From JAHBNG01 sp039028975 (GTDB taxonomy: Bacteria > Chloroflexota > Anaerolineae > Caldilineales > Caldilineaceae), in the NCBI GenBank assembly GCA_039028975.1, contig JBCCHB010000047.1, positions 1 through 64,000 on the forward strand: DNA of 64,000 nucleotides, in the 5' to 3' direction. The position numbers and the translations under genes are program-made. Every line of letters starts with the position of its first letter. The stretch's first letter is position 1. The notes beneath the pieces were generated by a model that worked only from the letters and a program-made list of their open reading frames with translations, was not told the DNA's origin and did not search any database. Of this stretch, positions 43,587 through 53,300 are shown one piece after another.

Positions 43587-45275
43587 ATGGTCAAAATAGT
43601 CTATAGCGTTTTGCTTTCACTTGGGTTCATCATCTATTTCACCCTAACAGCTTCAGCTCGGCCGGCTATTGCACCATCCCACCAGATTCATTGCATTGGA
43701 CATGGACCGTTGGATGAGATTGGAGCTCTCCCACCGGACATAGATTCCCCGGACTTCTGCGGCTGTACTTGGGGAGAAATCTATTATCGCGGACGCCCCA
43801 TTAGTCAGGCCCCAGTTACGCTTCAGTATAAAGAGAACATGCGAGAAACCATTTCTGACTTCCCTGCAGGCGAAGAGATACCCGATTACCGCACGTCTGG
43901 CAGCCCATTGGGAGCAACCCTTGGGGATACCATGACGATAACAGCCCAATTTGCCGGGTATACTGTCACTCGCACCTTTCGGGCTTGGCCCAGCCGAGAC
44001 GCGAATAAACAACAATATGTACCGCTCGTGATCCCCGAAAAGGGTACTTGGACGAAGTGGATTACCCAGGGCTACACCAACACCCTAGCTGTCCAAGAGA
44101 ACACACTTTGGGCTGGCGGGAGCGATGGACTGATCTCAGTCAATATGACTACGGATGAGGTCACGACTCATGCGTTGCCCTGGGATGATCAGACTGTCAC
44201 TGAGATTGCTATTGCTAACAATGCGCACGTATGGGTCGCTGGTCCAGACAATTTGGCCGAATTTGATGGCACAAGTTGGCAGAACCAAGATGCCCCGTTT
44301 GAAGCCACCATTCGAGCAATGGCTATCGAACCTGAATCCAGTACACTTTGGGTCGGCGGGGGCGATACAGGTGCAGCCCTCTCTGTATTCAATGGTGATT
44401 GGCAAACAGTCACCTCTGTCGGCAACGTCGTGACAACCCTTACGATTGATGATGCAGGTGATCTTTGGGCAGGCACCTGGGGCAATGGTGTCTATCGATG
44501 GCAGCACAACGCCACTGATTTCAACAGTAGTTGGACGCGATTCTCCCTACAAGATGGATTTGCCTCCAACTACGTACGCTCAGCAGTGGCCGGAGACAAT
44601 GTCGTCTGGTTTGGGACGAGACCCCATATTGGGACACCAAACAATGGTGGAGGGGTCGCCCGCTACCGTATAGCAGATGACAAGTGGGATCATTATTCTG
44701 TATCCAACGGATTGCCCAAAGATGAGCAACTTCCAGATGTTTCCACACAGATTTTTGCCTTTACGGTAGATCAGAGCGGCACACCTTGGTTTGGCACAAA
44801 AGATAGTATTTACATGCTGGCAACTGAAGAGCACTGGGTTGACCATGCCGTTACAATGGATGCTAACGTAACGGCGCTGTCTATTGTGGGTGACATTGTC
44901 ATTTCTGCAAGGCGCGATGGCCTATGGCGATTGGATAGAAACATGACCCCAGGCAATGATCCCACGGCCCAACTTACCACTTCCAATCCAACAACAGTCA
45001 CCGCCGCTAGCATTTTCACGCTGACGGCCACAGCGGCGGACAACGACAATGACGCCAGTGAAACGGACCAGCAGATCATCGCCTGGGATTGGACAGTAGA
45101 TGAGAAATCTCTCTGTACAACGGAAGAGACCTGCGTTATGCCAGCCATTGAACTGGGTGAAGGTACCCATGAAATTGTGCTGCGGGTACAGGATGATGAA
45201 GGAGTCTGGTCGGAGACGGTGACGGCAAGTTTAACCGTTCAGCCCGTCATTTTTTTGCCGTTTGTAGTGAAGTAA
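43587..45275 (+). CDS. Exported beta-propeller protein with PKD-like domain, 562 aa
   Basis: A signal peptide (MVKIVYSVLLSLGFIIYFTLTASA) is followed by a Cys-containing carboxypeptidase-regulatory-like domain (FCGCTWGEIYYRGRPISQAPV, about 50-150) that resembles those in the two clostripain proteins. A seven-bladed propeller of the two-component-regulator type follows (about 155-450), with repeated LWAGG, VWVAG, LWAGTWGNGVY, WFGT. A PKD-like domain (IIAWDWTVDEKS, about 460-545) and the tail VIFLPFVVK end it. GGAGG at 43576-43580 supports the start. There is no catalytic domain, so it looks like a free-standing relative of the clostripain proteins in which the peptidase is absent. It is probably a surface or secreted binding protein. 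Confidence 0.8.
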   Translation: MVKIVYSVLLSLGFIIYFTLTASARPAIAPSHQIHCIGHGPLDEIGALPPDIDSPDFCGCTWGEIYYRGRPISQAPVTLQYKENMRETISDFPAGEEIPDYRTSGSPLGATLGDTMTITAQFAGYTVTRTFRAWPSRDANKQQYVPLVIPEKGTWTKWITQGYTNTLAVQENTLWAGGSDGLISVNMTTDEVTTHALPWDDQTVTEIAIANNAHVWVAGPDNLAEFDGTSWQNQDAPFEATIRAMAIEPESSTLWVGGGDTGAALSVFNGDWQTVTSVGNVVTTLTIDDAGDLWAGTWGNGVYRWQHNATDFNSSWTRFSLQDGFASNYVRSAVAGDNVVWFGTRPHIGTPNNGGGVARYRIADDKWDHYSVSNGLPKDEQLPDVSTQIFAFTVDQSGTPWFGTKDSIYMLATEEHWVDHAVTMDANVTALSIVGDIVISARRDGLWRLDRNMTPGNDPTAQLTTSNPTTVTAASIFTLTATAADNDNDASETDQQIIAWDWTVDEKSLCTTEETCVMPAIELGEGTHEIVLRVQDDEGVWSETVTASLTVQPVIFLPFVVK

Positions 45276-45376
45276 ACGTTGACGGATTTGGGCGGATTGT
45301 GTGGTGATGACATTTTGGTGTTGTAATGACCCACGAACTGCCCCCACGACTTATCGGAGACTTGGAGAATTTAAAA

Positions 45377-48300
45377 ATGATACCTGCTCATACATCAGCT
45401 ATTTCGGTTTGTTGTTGCCTTAGGTCGTTACGAGTTGCTTCTATCCTATTTGTTCTATCTTTACTGCTTTTGCTATCCCAGCCAGTATGGAGCGCGGGAT
45501 CAGGCGATCCAGCAAGCGATTTCGACGTAAGCGGCCTAGTGAATCTCGCACCCGACGAGATTATGCGCTTGGGCCGAGGACACCCAAATGATGTTGCTTA
45601 TTCACCAGATGGAAAAACTTTGGCCGTGGCTTCTTCGCTCGGTGTGTGGGTTTATAAGGATCTAACTACACTGGATAACGGTTTCCTCTTTCCCCAGACT
45701 TCAATAGTTACTAGCCTTAGCTGGTCCCCAGATGGTACCCAGTTGGCCACAGCATCCGCTGACCAAATGGTGCGGATCTGGGCGGTTGCAACTCGGCAAC
45801 TCCAGTACACATTAGAAGGCCACATGGATGCGGTTAAAGATGTCAGTTGGTCGCCCGATGGAAACCTCATCGCATCGTCAGGTGCCGAGAATGACCAATC
45901 GGTACGTCTCTGGAATCCTACTACCGGACAGTTGATCCGAACCCTGAATATTCCCGGAGAAGAGGTCAGCGTTTCAAGCGTAAGTTGGTCGCCAGATAGC
46001 CAAAAGATCGTCTCTGGTGACTGGAGTGGGCAGGTCATTATCTGGACTGTAGCCAATGGGAACTTAGAACATACCCTATCTGGGAACCAGGGAGGGGTTC
46101 GCAGCGTGGCTTGGTCACATGATGGTTCACAGGTTGCTGCGGCAAATCATGGCGGCACAGTACGTGTATGGACCACAAACGACAACGAAGTACCTACATT
46201 TCGCTACACCTTAGAAGGTCACACTGCTAGCATAACCACTGTTCAATGGTCGCCAAATAGTGAGTATTTGGTCACTGGCTCGGATGACAAAACGGTGCGT
46301 ATCTGGAATGCTGTGGATGGCACAACGCTTCGTAGGCTATCTCATGACAATGGTGTGAGCAGCGTCGATTGGTCACCGGATGGTACGATGCTAGCTTCAC
46401 TTTCTTACGATAGCCAACTTCGCCTCTGGGATGTTTCGGCCATCAATACAACCGAGCCGCAAGTGTCAACAAGCCTCCTTGGCTACGACTATCTTTTGTA
46501 TGACATAGACTGGTCACCTGACGATAGTTTTTTTGTGACATCGAATCAGTTTGGGCTGTTGCGCCTATGGAATGCCAGTGATGGATCCTTGGTGCGTACC
46601 ATAAGTGGTCATACCAGCCGTGTACAAAGCGTGCAGTTCTCACCGGATGGAACGAAGTTGGCGTCAGGCTCCTATGACAACACTGTACGACTGTGGTCAA
46701 TCGATGGTGCTCAACTACTTCCTCCCTTGTCTGGACACGAAAAAGAGATAACTACTGTAAGCTGGTCACCTGATGGTCAGTATGTGGCCTCTGGTTCTGC
46801 AGATAAAACGATTCGAGTTTGGATTGCTGCAACAGGAGAGCTATCACAAACCTTAATGGGTCACACCGATACAGTTATCGTCAGTTGGTCACCTGACGGT
46901 CAACAGATTGCGTCTGCATCGGGCGATCTGGATCGGACCATCAAAATTTGGGATGTAGCCAGCGGTGCATCACGTGATTTAGTCGGCCATACCGGATACG
47001 TAACCAGTGTTGCGTGGTCATCAGATGGTAGTCGCTTGGCTTCTGCCTCGGGTGATACGTCGGTTCGGATTTGGGATACAAGCAGCGGTGCAGTACTTCA
47101 AACCCTAACTGGCCACACACGCGTCGTTTGGGATGTCCAGTGGTCTCCGGACAATAGTCGGCTCGCTTCCGCGTCAGCTGATAAGACGGTGCGACTCTGG
47201 TCTCGTGCAGATGGTCAGATGGAGCGTGTTCTGGACGGTCATACGGACAGTGTCGTAAGCGTGACCTGGCCATCAACAGGTGAACGAGTAGCTTCGATAT
47301 CGTCAGATGGGACCATACGGCTCTGGCGCGTCAATGAGTTCTCGTGCAGCGACGTAAGTGAAATCCCTCAGAGTGAGTGTCAGGCAGTGGTGGCACTTTA
47401 CAACAATACTGACGGGTCAAATTGGCATCAAAATGTGGGGTGGCTTAGGACGAATACACCTTGTAGCTGGTTTGGCATCGAATGCAGCAACGGGCATGTA
47501 TCACGGCTCATTCTGCCGAACAATCAGTTGACCGGCTCTCTCTCATCCGAACTTTCCGGCCTCACTCAGTTGAAGGTGATTCAGCTTTATCAGAATGACT
47601 TACAAGGAGAAATTCCTCCCGAACTTGGACAACTATCACTACTCGAAAATATTCAGCTTCAGAGTAACCAGCTTAGCGGACCGCTCCCTGTAGAGCTTGG
47701 AAACCTACAGAATTTAGGACACCTGTCGCTACACATCAATAGATTAACGGGTCTAATTCCTACTGAACTCAGTAACGCTAAGAATCTAACCGTTCTGCAG
47801 CTCTCAAACAATCTCTTTACAGGAACGATCCCATCGGAACTAGGTACCCTCTCTAACCTAACAGCTTTGGGGATAGCAGGCACCCAAATAGATGGAGAGA
47901 TTCCAAAAGAGTTTGGAAACTTAAGCAAGCTAACAAACCTTGCCCTCCACGATAATCAGCTAAGTGGTTCTATTCCGCAAGAGTTGGGTCAGCTAACCAA
48001 CCTAGTGGCCATAACCTTAAATGACAATGCCCTAACGGGAGCGATTCCCTCTTCAATTGGCAACCTAGTGAACCTACGAACTCTACACTTACACAAGAAT
48101 CAGCTGAGCGGGGAAATCCCCGTCGAATTAAACAACTTGGCCAAGGTAGAAGAATTCAGCCTGCAAGACAATCAGCTTTCTGGGACCATACCGCCTTTTG
48201 ACAATCTGCTAAATGTTTTGCGACTTAATCTACATAACAATCAGTTGAGTGGCTCGATTCCGCCAGACTTGGCCAGTCTGCCCAAGATAGAGCAGCTTCT

Positions 48301-50098
48301 GCTCTATGGGAATCTTCTTACAGGGACAATTCCACGGGAATTGGGTAATTTGGACACGCTTATTGTGCTCGCAATTAGCCATAACCTGATAACAGGATCG
48401 GTTCCTCCGGAATTCGGGAACCTGACGCGATTGATGGTTCTCTGGCTAAACAACACCTCACTAAGTGGTTGCTTACCCCAAAGCCTAGTCAATCTCACCG
48501 AGCTAAAAGACTTCAATTTTGAGAATACAGAGCTACAAGAGCCTGACAATAAAGAGTTCCAGGATTGGTTGAACGGAATTGAAACAGTGAAACGTACAGG
48601 GTTGCGCTGCCCTGTGAATGAGTCATGCTCATCAGCCAAATCTATTCCCGCGACTGGTGAGATTCAATCGTATACGTTCCAACAACCTAACGAGGAGCAC
48701 TGGGTCAAATTTGATGCCACTGCTGGAACACGATACATGATCAAAGCCACTACTCCGCTCACCAGCACCGCCAATGTCGTTATAGGTCTGTTGGATTCGT
48801 GCAATGACAATTCACCAAATGAGCAAGACAACACCTTCTCCCCTGACGTACAGCTTGAATTTGATGCCCAGACAAGCACAACCTACTATATTAAGCTCAC
48901 CAACAAGGATCCATCTGTGGCAGGTCCCAGCGTTCGCTACGAGCTTTATGTCCGCGATCTGTCAATCCCTTCAACGGCCAACAGCGCCTTAATTCTTGTC
49001 GCGGGAGCCACGAAAAACAATGACGTGGTCCAGCCAAACATCTACAAAGTGACGGACCTAGTTCGCCAAACCTTTCTCAATCATGGTTACAGCGATGATA
49101 ACATCTACTACCTAACGCCAACTGATTCAAATCGAGGTGAAGATGAAGGCGTTGATGGCGAGGCAAATCTAACTAATTTAGAGCAAGCCATTACCACCTG
49201 GGCGGCGGAGAGGGTGGATGCCACCGGCTCGTTGACCCTCTATCTTATGGATCACGGTTCGAGAGACCTTCTCTTCCTGGATAAACGAACCCAACAATGG
49301 GTCTCGCCTACCCAGATTGACGGCTGGCTGGATCAGTTGGAAGCCCAATATCCTGGACTCAAGGTCAACATCATTGTGGAAGCATGCTATGCGGGCAGCT
49401 TCATCAGTGCGACCGAGACCACAACGGATACAGTAAGCAGCCTGAACCGAGTCGTTATGACCTCAACAGGCGATCGCAGCTTAGCCTGGGCATCAGCCCA
49501 AGGCGGTGCTCGCTTTTCGGATCGGTTGCTGTTCGAGTTGAATCGCAAGGCAACCCTCTACGAAAGTTTTGCCAAAGCCCAAGCCGAAGCCAGCGCTTAC
49601 CATCCCTCTCAAACTGCCTGGCTCGATGCCAACGGCAACGGCATCCCAAACGAGCCTGCTGACCAGTCCATTGCCAGCCAGAGAGGGTTCGGTATTTCAG
49701 GCTCCTTACCTGATGACTGGCCGCCCTCCGTCTTCTCGGCAGAGGCATCACAAGTGGAAACTGATGCTATGAAGGTTCTGCGTGCAGACGTACGGGACGA
49801 TGTGGGAGTTAAACGGGTATGGGCTGTTATCTATTCGCCAAGGTACATCCCGCCGACCGAGAGCGAAGCACTGGTTCGAGATGCGGATGCCGCTGAAGGA
49901 GCAATTTTGACGCTGGGGCTGACCGATGCAGATGGGGATGGGATGTTTAGCGTGACGTCAAACGATTTTGAGGAGCCAGGAAACTATCGAGTGGTCTTCT
50001 ATGCCGAGGATACATTAGGGCAGACCTCATCTCCTAAGACATTAAACGTTGTCATTGATGGGCAGGGGGCGATCTTTTTGCCATTGGTGATCCAATAA
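45377..50098 (+). CDS. Exported WD40-LRR-C13 peptidase, 1573 aa
   Basis: Signal peptide (VASILFVLSLLLLLSQPVWSAG). Fourteen WD40 repeats (SVSWSPDGxxLASASxDxTVRLW, about 65-655) give two seven-bladed propellers. A plant-like LRR region follows (about 656-1075), with an N-cap resembling plant receptor kinases (CQAVVALYNNTDGSNW, TPCSWFGIEC) and about sixteen repeats of the LxGxIPxELGxLxxL type. A pre-peptidase-like beta domain (about 1080-1195) precedes a legumain-like C13 domain with His1293 (LMDHGS) and Cys1337 (VEACYAGSF), the clan CD dyad. An Ig-like region and the tail AIFLPLVIQ end it. The frame is open to 45326; ATG 45377 fits the signal peptide and a GGAG upstream. It is probably an exported protease that binds targets through its repeats; the substrate is unknown. 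Confidence 0.88.
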   Translation: MIPAHTSAISVCCCLRSLRVASILFVLSLLLLLSQPVWSAGSGDPASDFDVSGLVNLAPDEIMRLGRGHPNDVAYSPDGKTLAVASSLGVWVYKDLTTLDNGFLFPQTSIVTSLSWSPDGTQLATASADQMVRIWAVATRQLQYTLEGHMDAVKDVSWSPDGNLIASSGAENDQSVRLWNPTTGQLIRTLNIPGEEVSVSSVSWSPDSQKIVSGDWSGQVIIWTVANGNLEHTLSGNQGGVRSVAWSHDGSQVAAANHGGTVRVWTTNDNEVPTFRYTLEGHTASITTVQWSPNSEYLVTGSDDKTVRIWNAVDGTTLRRLSHDNGVSSVDWSPDGTMLASLSYDSQLRLWDVSAINTTEPQVSTSLLGYDYLLYDIDWSPDDSFFVTSNQFGLLRLWNASDGSLVRTISGHTSRVQSVQFSPDGTKLASGSYDNTVRLWSIDGAQLLPPLSGHEKEITTVSWSPDGQYVASGSADKTIRVWIAATGELSQTLMGHTDTVIVSWSPDGQQIASASGDLDRTIKIWDVASGASRDLVGHTGYVTSVAWSSDGSRLASASGDTSVRIWDTSSGAVLQTLTGHTRVVWDVQWSPDNSRLASASADKTVRLWSRADGQMERVLDGHTDSVVSVTWPSTGERVASISSDGTIRLWRVNEFSCSDVSEIPQSECQAVVALYNNTDGSNWHQNVGWLRTNTPCSWFGIECSNGHVSRLILPNNQLTGSLSSELSGLTQLKVIQLYQNDLQGEIPPELGQLSLLENIQLQSNQLSGPLPVELGNLQNLGHLSLHINRLTGLIPTELSNAKNLTVLQLSNNLFTGTIPSELGTLSNLTALGIAGTQIDGEIPKEFGNLSKLTNLALHDNQLSGSIPQELGQLTNLVAITLNDNALTGAIPSSIGNLVNLRTLHLHKNQLSGEIPVELNNLAKVEEFSLQDNQLSGTIPPFDNLLNVLRLNLHNNQLSGSIPPDLASLPKIEQLLLYGNLLTGTIPRELGNLDTLIVLAISHNLITGSVPPEFGNLTRLMVLWLNNTSLSGCLPQSLVNLTELKDFNFENTELQEPDNKEFQDWLNGIETVKRTGLRCPVNESCSSAKSIPATGEIQSYTFQQPNEEHWVKFDATAGTRYMIKATTPLTSTANVVIGLLDSCNDNSPNEQDNTFSPDVQLEFDAQTSTTYYIKLTNKDPSVAGPSVRYELYVRDLSIPSTANSALILVAGATKNNDVVQPNIYKVTDLVRQTFLNHGYSDDNIYYLTPTDSNRGEDEGVDGEANLTNLEQAITTWAAERVDATGSLTLYLMDHGSRDLLFLDKRTQQWVSPTQIDGWLDQLEAQYPGLKVNIIVEACYAGSFISATETTTDTVSSLNRVVMTSTGDRSLAWASAQGGARFSDRLLFELNRKATLYESFAKAQAEASAYHPSQTAWLDANGNGIPNEPADQSIASQRGFGISGSLPDDWPPSVFSAEASQVETDAMKVLRADVRDDVGVKRVWAVIYSPRYIPPTESEALVRDADAAEGAILTLGLTDADGDGMFSVTSNDFEEPGNYRVVFYAEDTLGQTSSPKTLNVVIDGQGAIFLPLVIQ

Positions 50099-50257
50099 TC
50101 AGTCGATCGCAATGTCAATGAGAGATTCTTCGGTTCCGTCGCAAGCGACTGTAACCAAACAGAATGACATTGCGATCGGCTGATTATCTCTACTCAGCAC
50201 CATTTCAAAACAGGCGTTTGGTCTCTTGGCTACCGCTTGGGGAAACCCTGTTTTGAA
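50097..50257. repeat. Two inverted repeats between C13 genes
   Basis: Arms at 50097-50117 and 50165-50185 (AATCAGTCGATCGCAATGTC and its inverse) match over 21 bases with one mismatch, and the left arm overlaps the stop codon. The enclosed part contains GAGATTCTTCGG and CAGAATGACA, linking it to the dispersed CATTCTG...GAAGAATCTC family. A second pair, TTCAAAACAGG (50204-50214) and CCTGTTTTGAA (50247-50257), follows. There is no clear T tract, so terminator function is possible but not shown. Confidence 0.65.
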
Positions 50258-50374
50258 GTCAATCACAGTATAGTAGGCCCTTGTGAGGCACAGTGTGTGA
50301 ATCGTAAGCCTCTCAGTCCACGATGTGCGGATAGTCCCAAAACCAATTTGCCCGGAACAAAGGAGTCAACCAAA

Positions 50375-53300
50375 ATGCGTATTTTTTCTTTTATTTCAAC
50401 GGTTTTAGTCCTTGCTATTCTCATAGGTCTGTCTAATAACGACATAGCCAGCCGAGCACAAGATGGCGCTACACCTCATATGAATAGCCTGGATTTTGTC
50501 GACGTCAATCATGGTTGGGCCGTCGGCAACGGTGGCCTAGTTGTTCATACCAACAATAGCGGGGATTCATGGCAAGAGCAGGATGCCAACACGACCCAAA
50601 ACCTGCATGCCGTGGACTTTGTTGACGTCAACACAGGTTGGCTCATTGGTGCAGGCGGAACAATTCGACACACGACCGATGGTGGGGCAACTTGGCAAAG
50701 CCAAAACAGCCCTCTCCCCCTCGACCTTTACGGCCTCTTCTTTCTGGATAGTCAGACTGGCTGGATTGGCTACCCAGATGGCGTGCTCAAGACGACGGAT
50801 GGCGGTACCAATTGGCAAAAAATTGGTACCGGAATCACATTCCAAGTACGCTCGATTCACTTTCTGGATGCCAATGTAGGATTTCTCGTAGCCAGCGATC
50901 TAGACAACAATTCCCAGTTTCTCAGGAGCACAGACGGTGGTGAAACGTGGGCCAAGGTTGAGAATATTGATTGGGGTCGTTACAGAGATGTGACCTTTGT
51001 GAATGCCAACTTTGGCGTCGTCGTTGAAACCTTTGGTGATACCTTCTACACAACTGATGGCGGCAACAACTGGACAACGGTCTCTCGGTCGGGAGGGACG
51101 ATTCATCTGTCAGCCGTTGATTTCTTTGATGAATCCCACGGATGGATTGTGGGGCATGAAGGGACCTGGCCGCGCGGCATGTTGCGCAGTGAGAACGGAG
51201 GCAGACACTGGAGTAACATGGCGGGCAGCGGAGGTAATGATGTTCAATTTGTGTCACTCCTCAATGGATTCATCGCCGATGATGATGGAATAATAGTTTC
51301 CATCGATGGCGGATATACTTGGTCGCAAAGTTATCCCGCCGAGACTGCACCAACACCGCAATCTACCTCTACGCCTGGGGTGATGAACGGTTTGGACTTC
51401 GTCAATACGACTCATGGTTGGGTTGTCGGCAACGGTGGCCAAATTGTACACACAAACGATGGCGGTACGTCATGGCAAACACAAGATGCGAATACAACCA
51501 ATGATCTACATGCCGTGGATTTTGTTGACGTAAACACAGGTTGGGTCATTGGCGGAAGCGGAACCATTCGACATACGGCTGACGGTGGGACAACTTGGCA
51601 AACTCAAAACAGCCCTCTCCCCCTTGACCTTTACGGCCTCTTCTTTCTGGATAATCAGACTGGCTGGATTGGCTACCCAGATGGCGTACTCAAGACAACC
51701 GATGGCGGCACCAATTGGCAAAAAACTGGCACAGGAATCACGTTCCAGGTGCGCTCAATCCACTTTCTGGATGAGAATAAGGGCTTCCTCGTCGCTAGCG
51801 ATTTAGACAACGATTCCGAGTTTCTCAGAACGATAGACGGTGGTGAAACTTGGGAGGACGTTGAAAACATTGATTGGGGCCGTTATAGAGATGTGACCTT
51901 TGTGAATGCCAACTTCGGCGTCGTCGTTGAAACCTTTGGTGATACTTTCTATACAAATGATGGTGGCGATAACTGGACAAGAGTCCCCAGAAGTGGTTCT
52001 ACGATTCATCTGTCAGCCATTGATTTTTTAGATGAAATCCACGGATGGATCGTGGGGCATGAAGGGACCTGGCCGCGCGGCATGTTGCGCAGTGAGAATG
52101 GTGGCAGAAACTGGAGCAACATAGCAGGCAGCGGCGGTAATGATGTGCAATTTGTTTCAGTAGAAAAAGGCTTTATCGCCGATGATGATGGCATCTACGT
52201 CTCTAATACCAGCGGCTACACCTGGGAAAAAAGCTACCCTCTTGAAGGGACGGTTACTCCTGAAGCGCCCAATACCGATACACCCACGCCGACTACCACG
52301 CTCACTCCTACAGCGACCGCAACATCGACACCCTTGTGCAACTCAATCAGCGAAATCCCCCTGGCTGAGTGTAATGCCCTTGTTGCGCTCTACAACAGCA
52401 CAGACGGTGCAAACTGGACGAATAACGACGGCTGGCTGCAGACAACCACACCTTGCAATTGGTATGGCATCACCTGCCAAAACGGCACAGTCTATCAGGT
52501 GGTCCTAAATGATAATCTGTTAGTAGGTACGATCCCAGTGGCATTGGGTGACTTAACAGACCCTCTGAGTATTCATCTATACAATAACCAGTTGAATGGT
52601 CCTATACCTGCATCTCTGGGCAACCTTACCTCACTTCAAGTTCTTAGCCTCTATCGCAACCAGCTCTCTGGGACAATTCCAGCAGAATTGAGCAAACTCA
52701 AGAACTTAGAAGCATTACATCTATACAACAACCAGTTGAGCGGGGTCATTCCACCCGAACTAGGACTCCTATCTGAGCGGCTAGAGGTTCTCAATCTAAG
52801 CAACAATCGCTTAAGCGGCTCGATCCCCTCGGAACTTGGCAACCTGGCTATGGTCCTAGGCATACATTTGGATAGTAACCAGCTAACGGGAGCAATCCCT
52901 GTTGAACTGTTTGAACCGCCCAAGCTCACAAATCTATACCTTCACAATAATCAGCTAACAGGTCCGATTCCAAGTAATTTAGAAAATAGACTGACTCAAT
53001 TGCGCCGTCTCTATCTCTCCTCTAACCAAATAACGGGGGCCGTCCCATCATGGATTGGCCAAGTGGCATCTTTAAAAGAGCTGATGATCGACAATAATCC
53101 TCTTAGCGGCCCTCTGCCTATGTCATTGATCGATCTGTCTTTGGACAAGTTTCACTTTAACGATACCGATGTTTGTATGCCAGCAGACGATGCGTTTCAG
53201 GAGTGGATTGATACTATACCGGATCTACAGACAAATGGAAATACGTGCTCTGAAGTCTGCGAAATTGCTGAAGGGATTTCCTTTAAAGAATGCGAGGCGC

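Noticed and set aside
50375..52250. Photosystem II assembly factor Ycf48
   Set aside because: The propeller repeats resemble Ycf48/BNR, but they are duplicated on a secreted peptidase. No photosynthesis genes are nearby.
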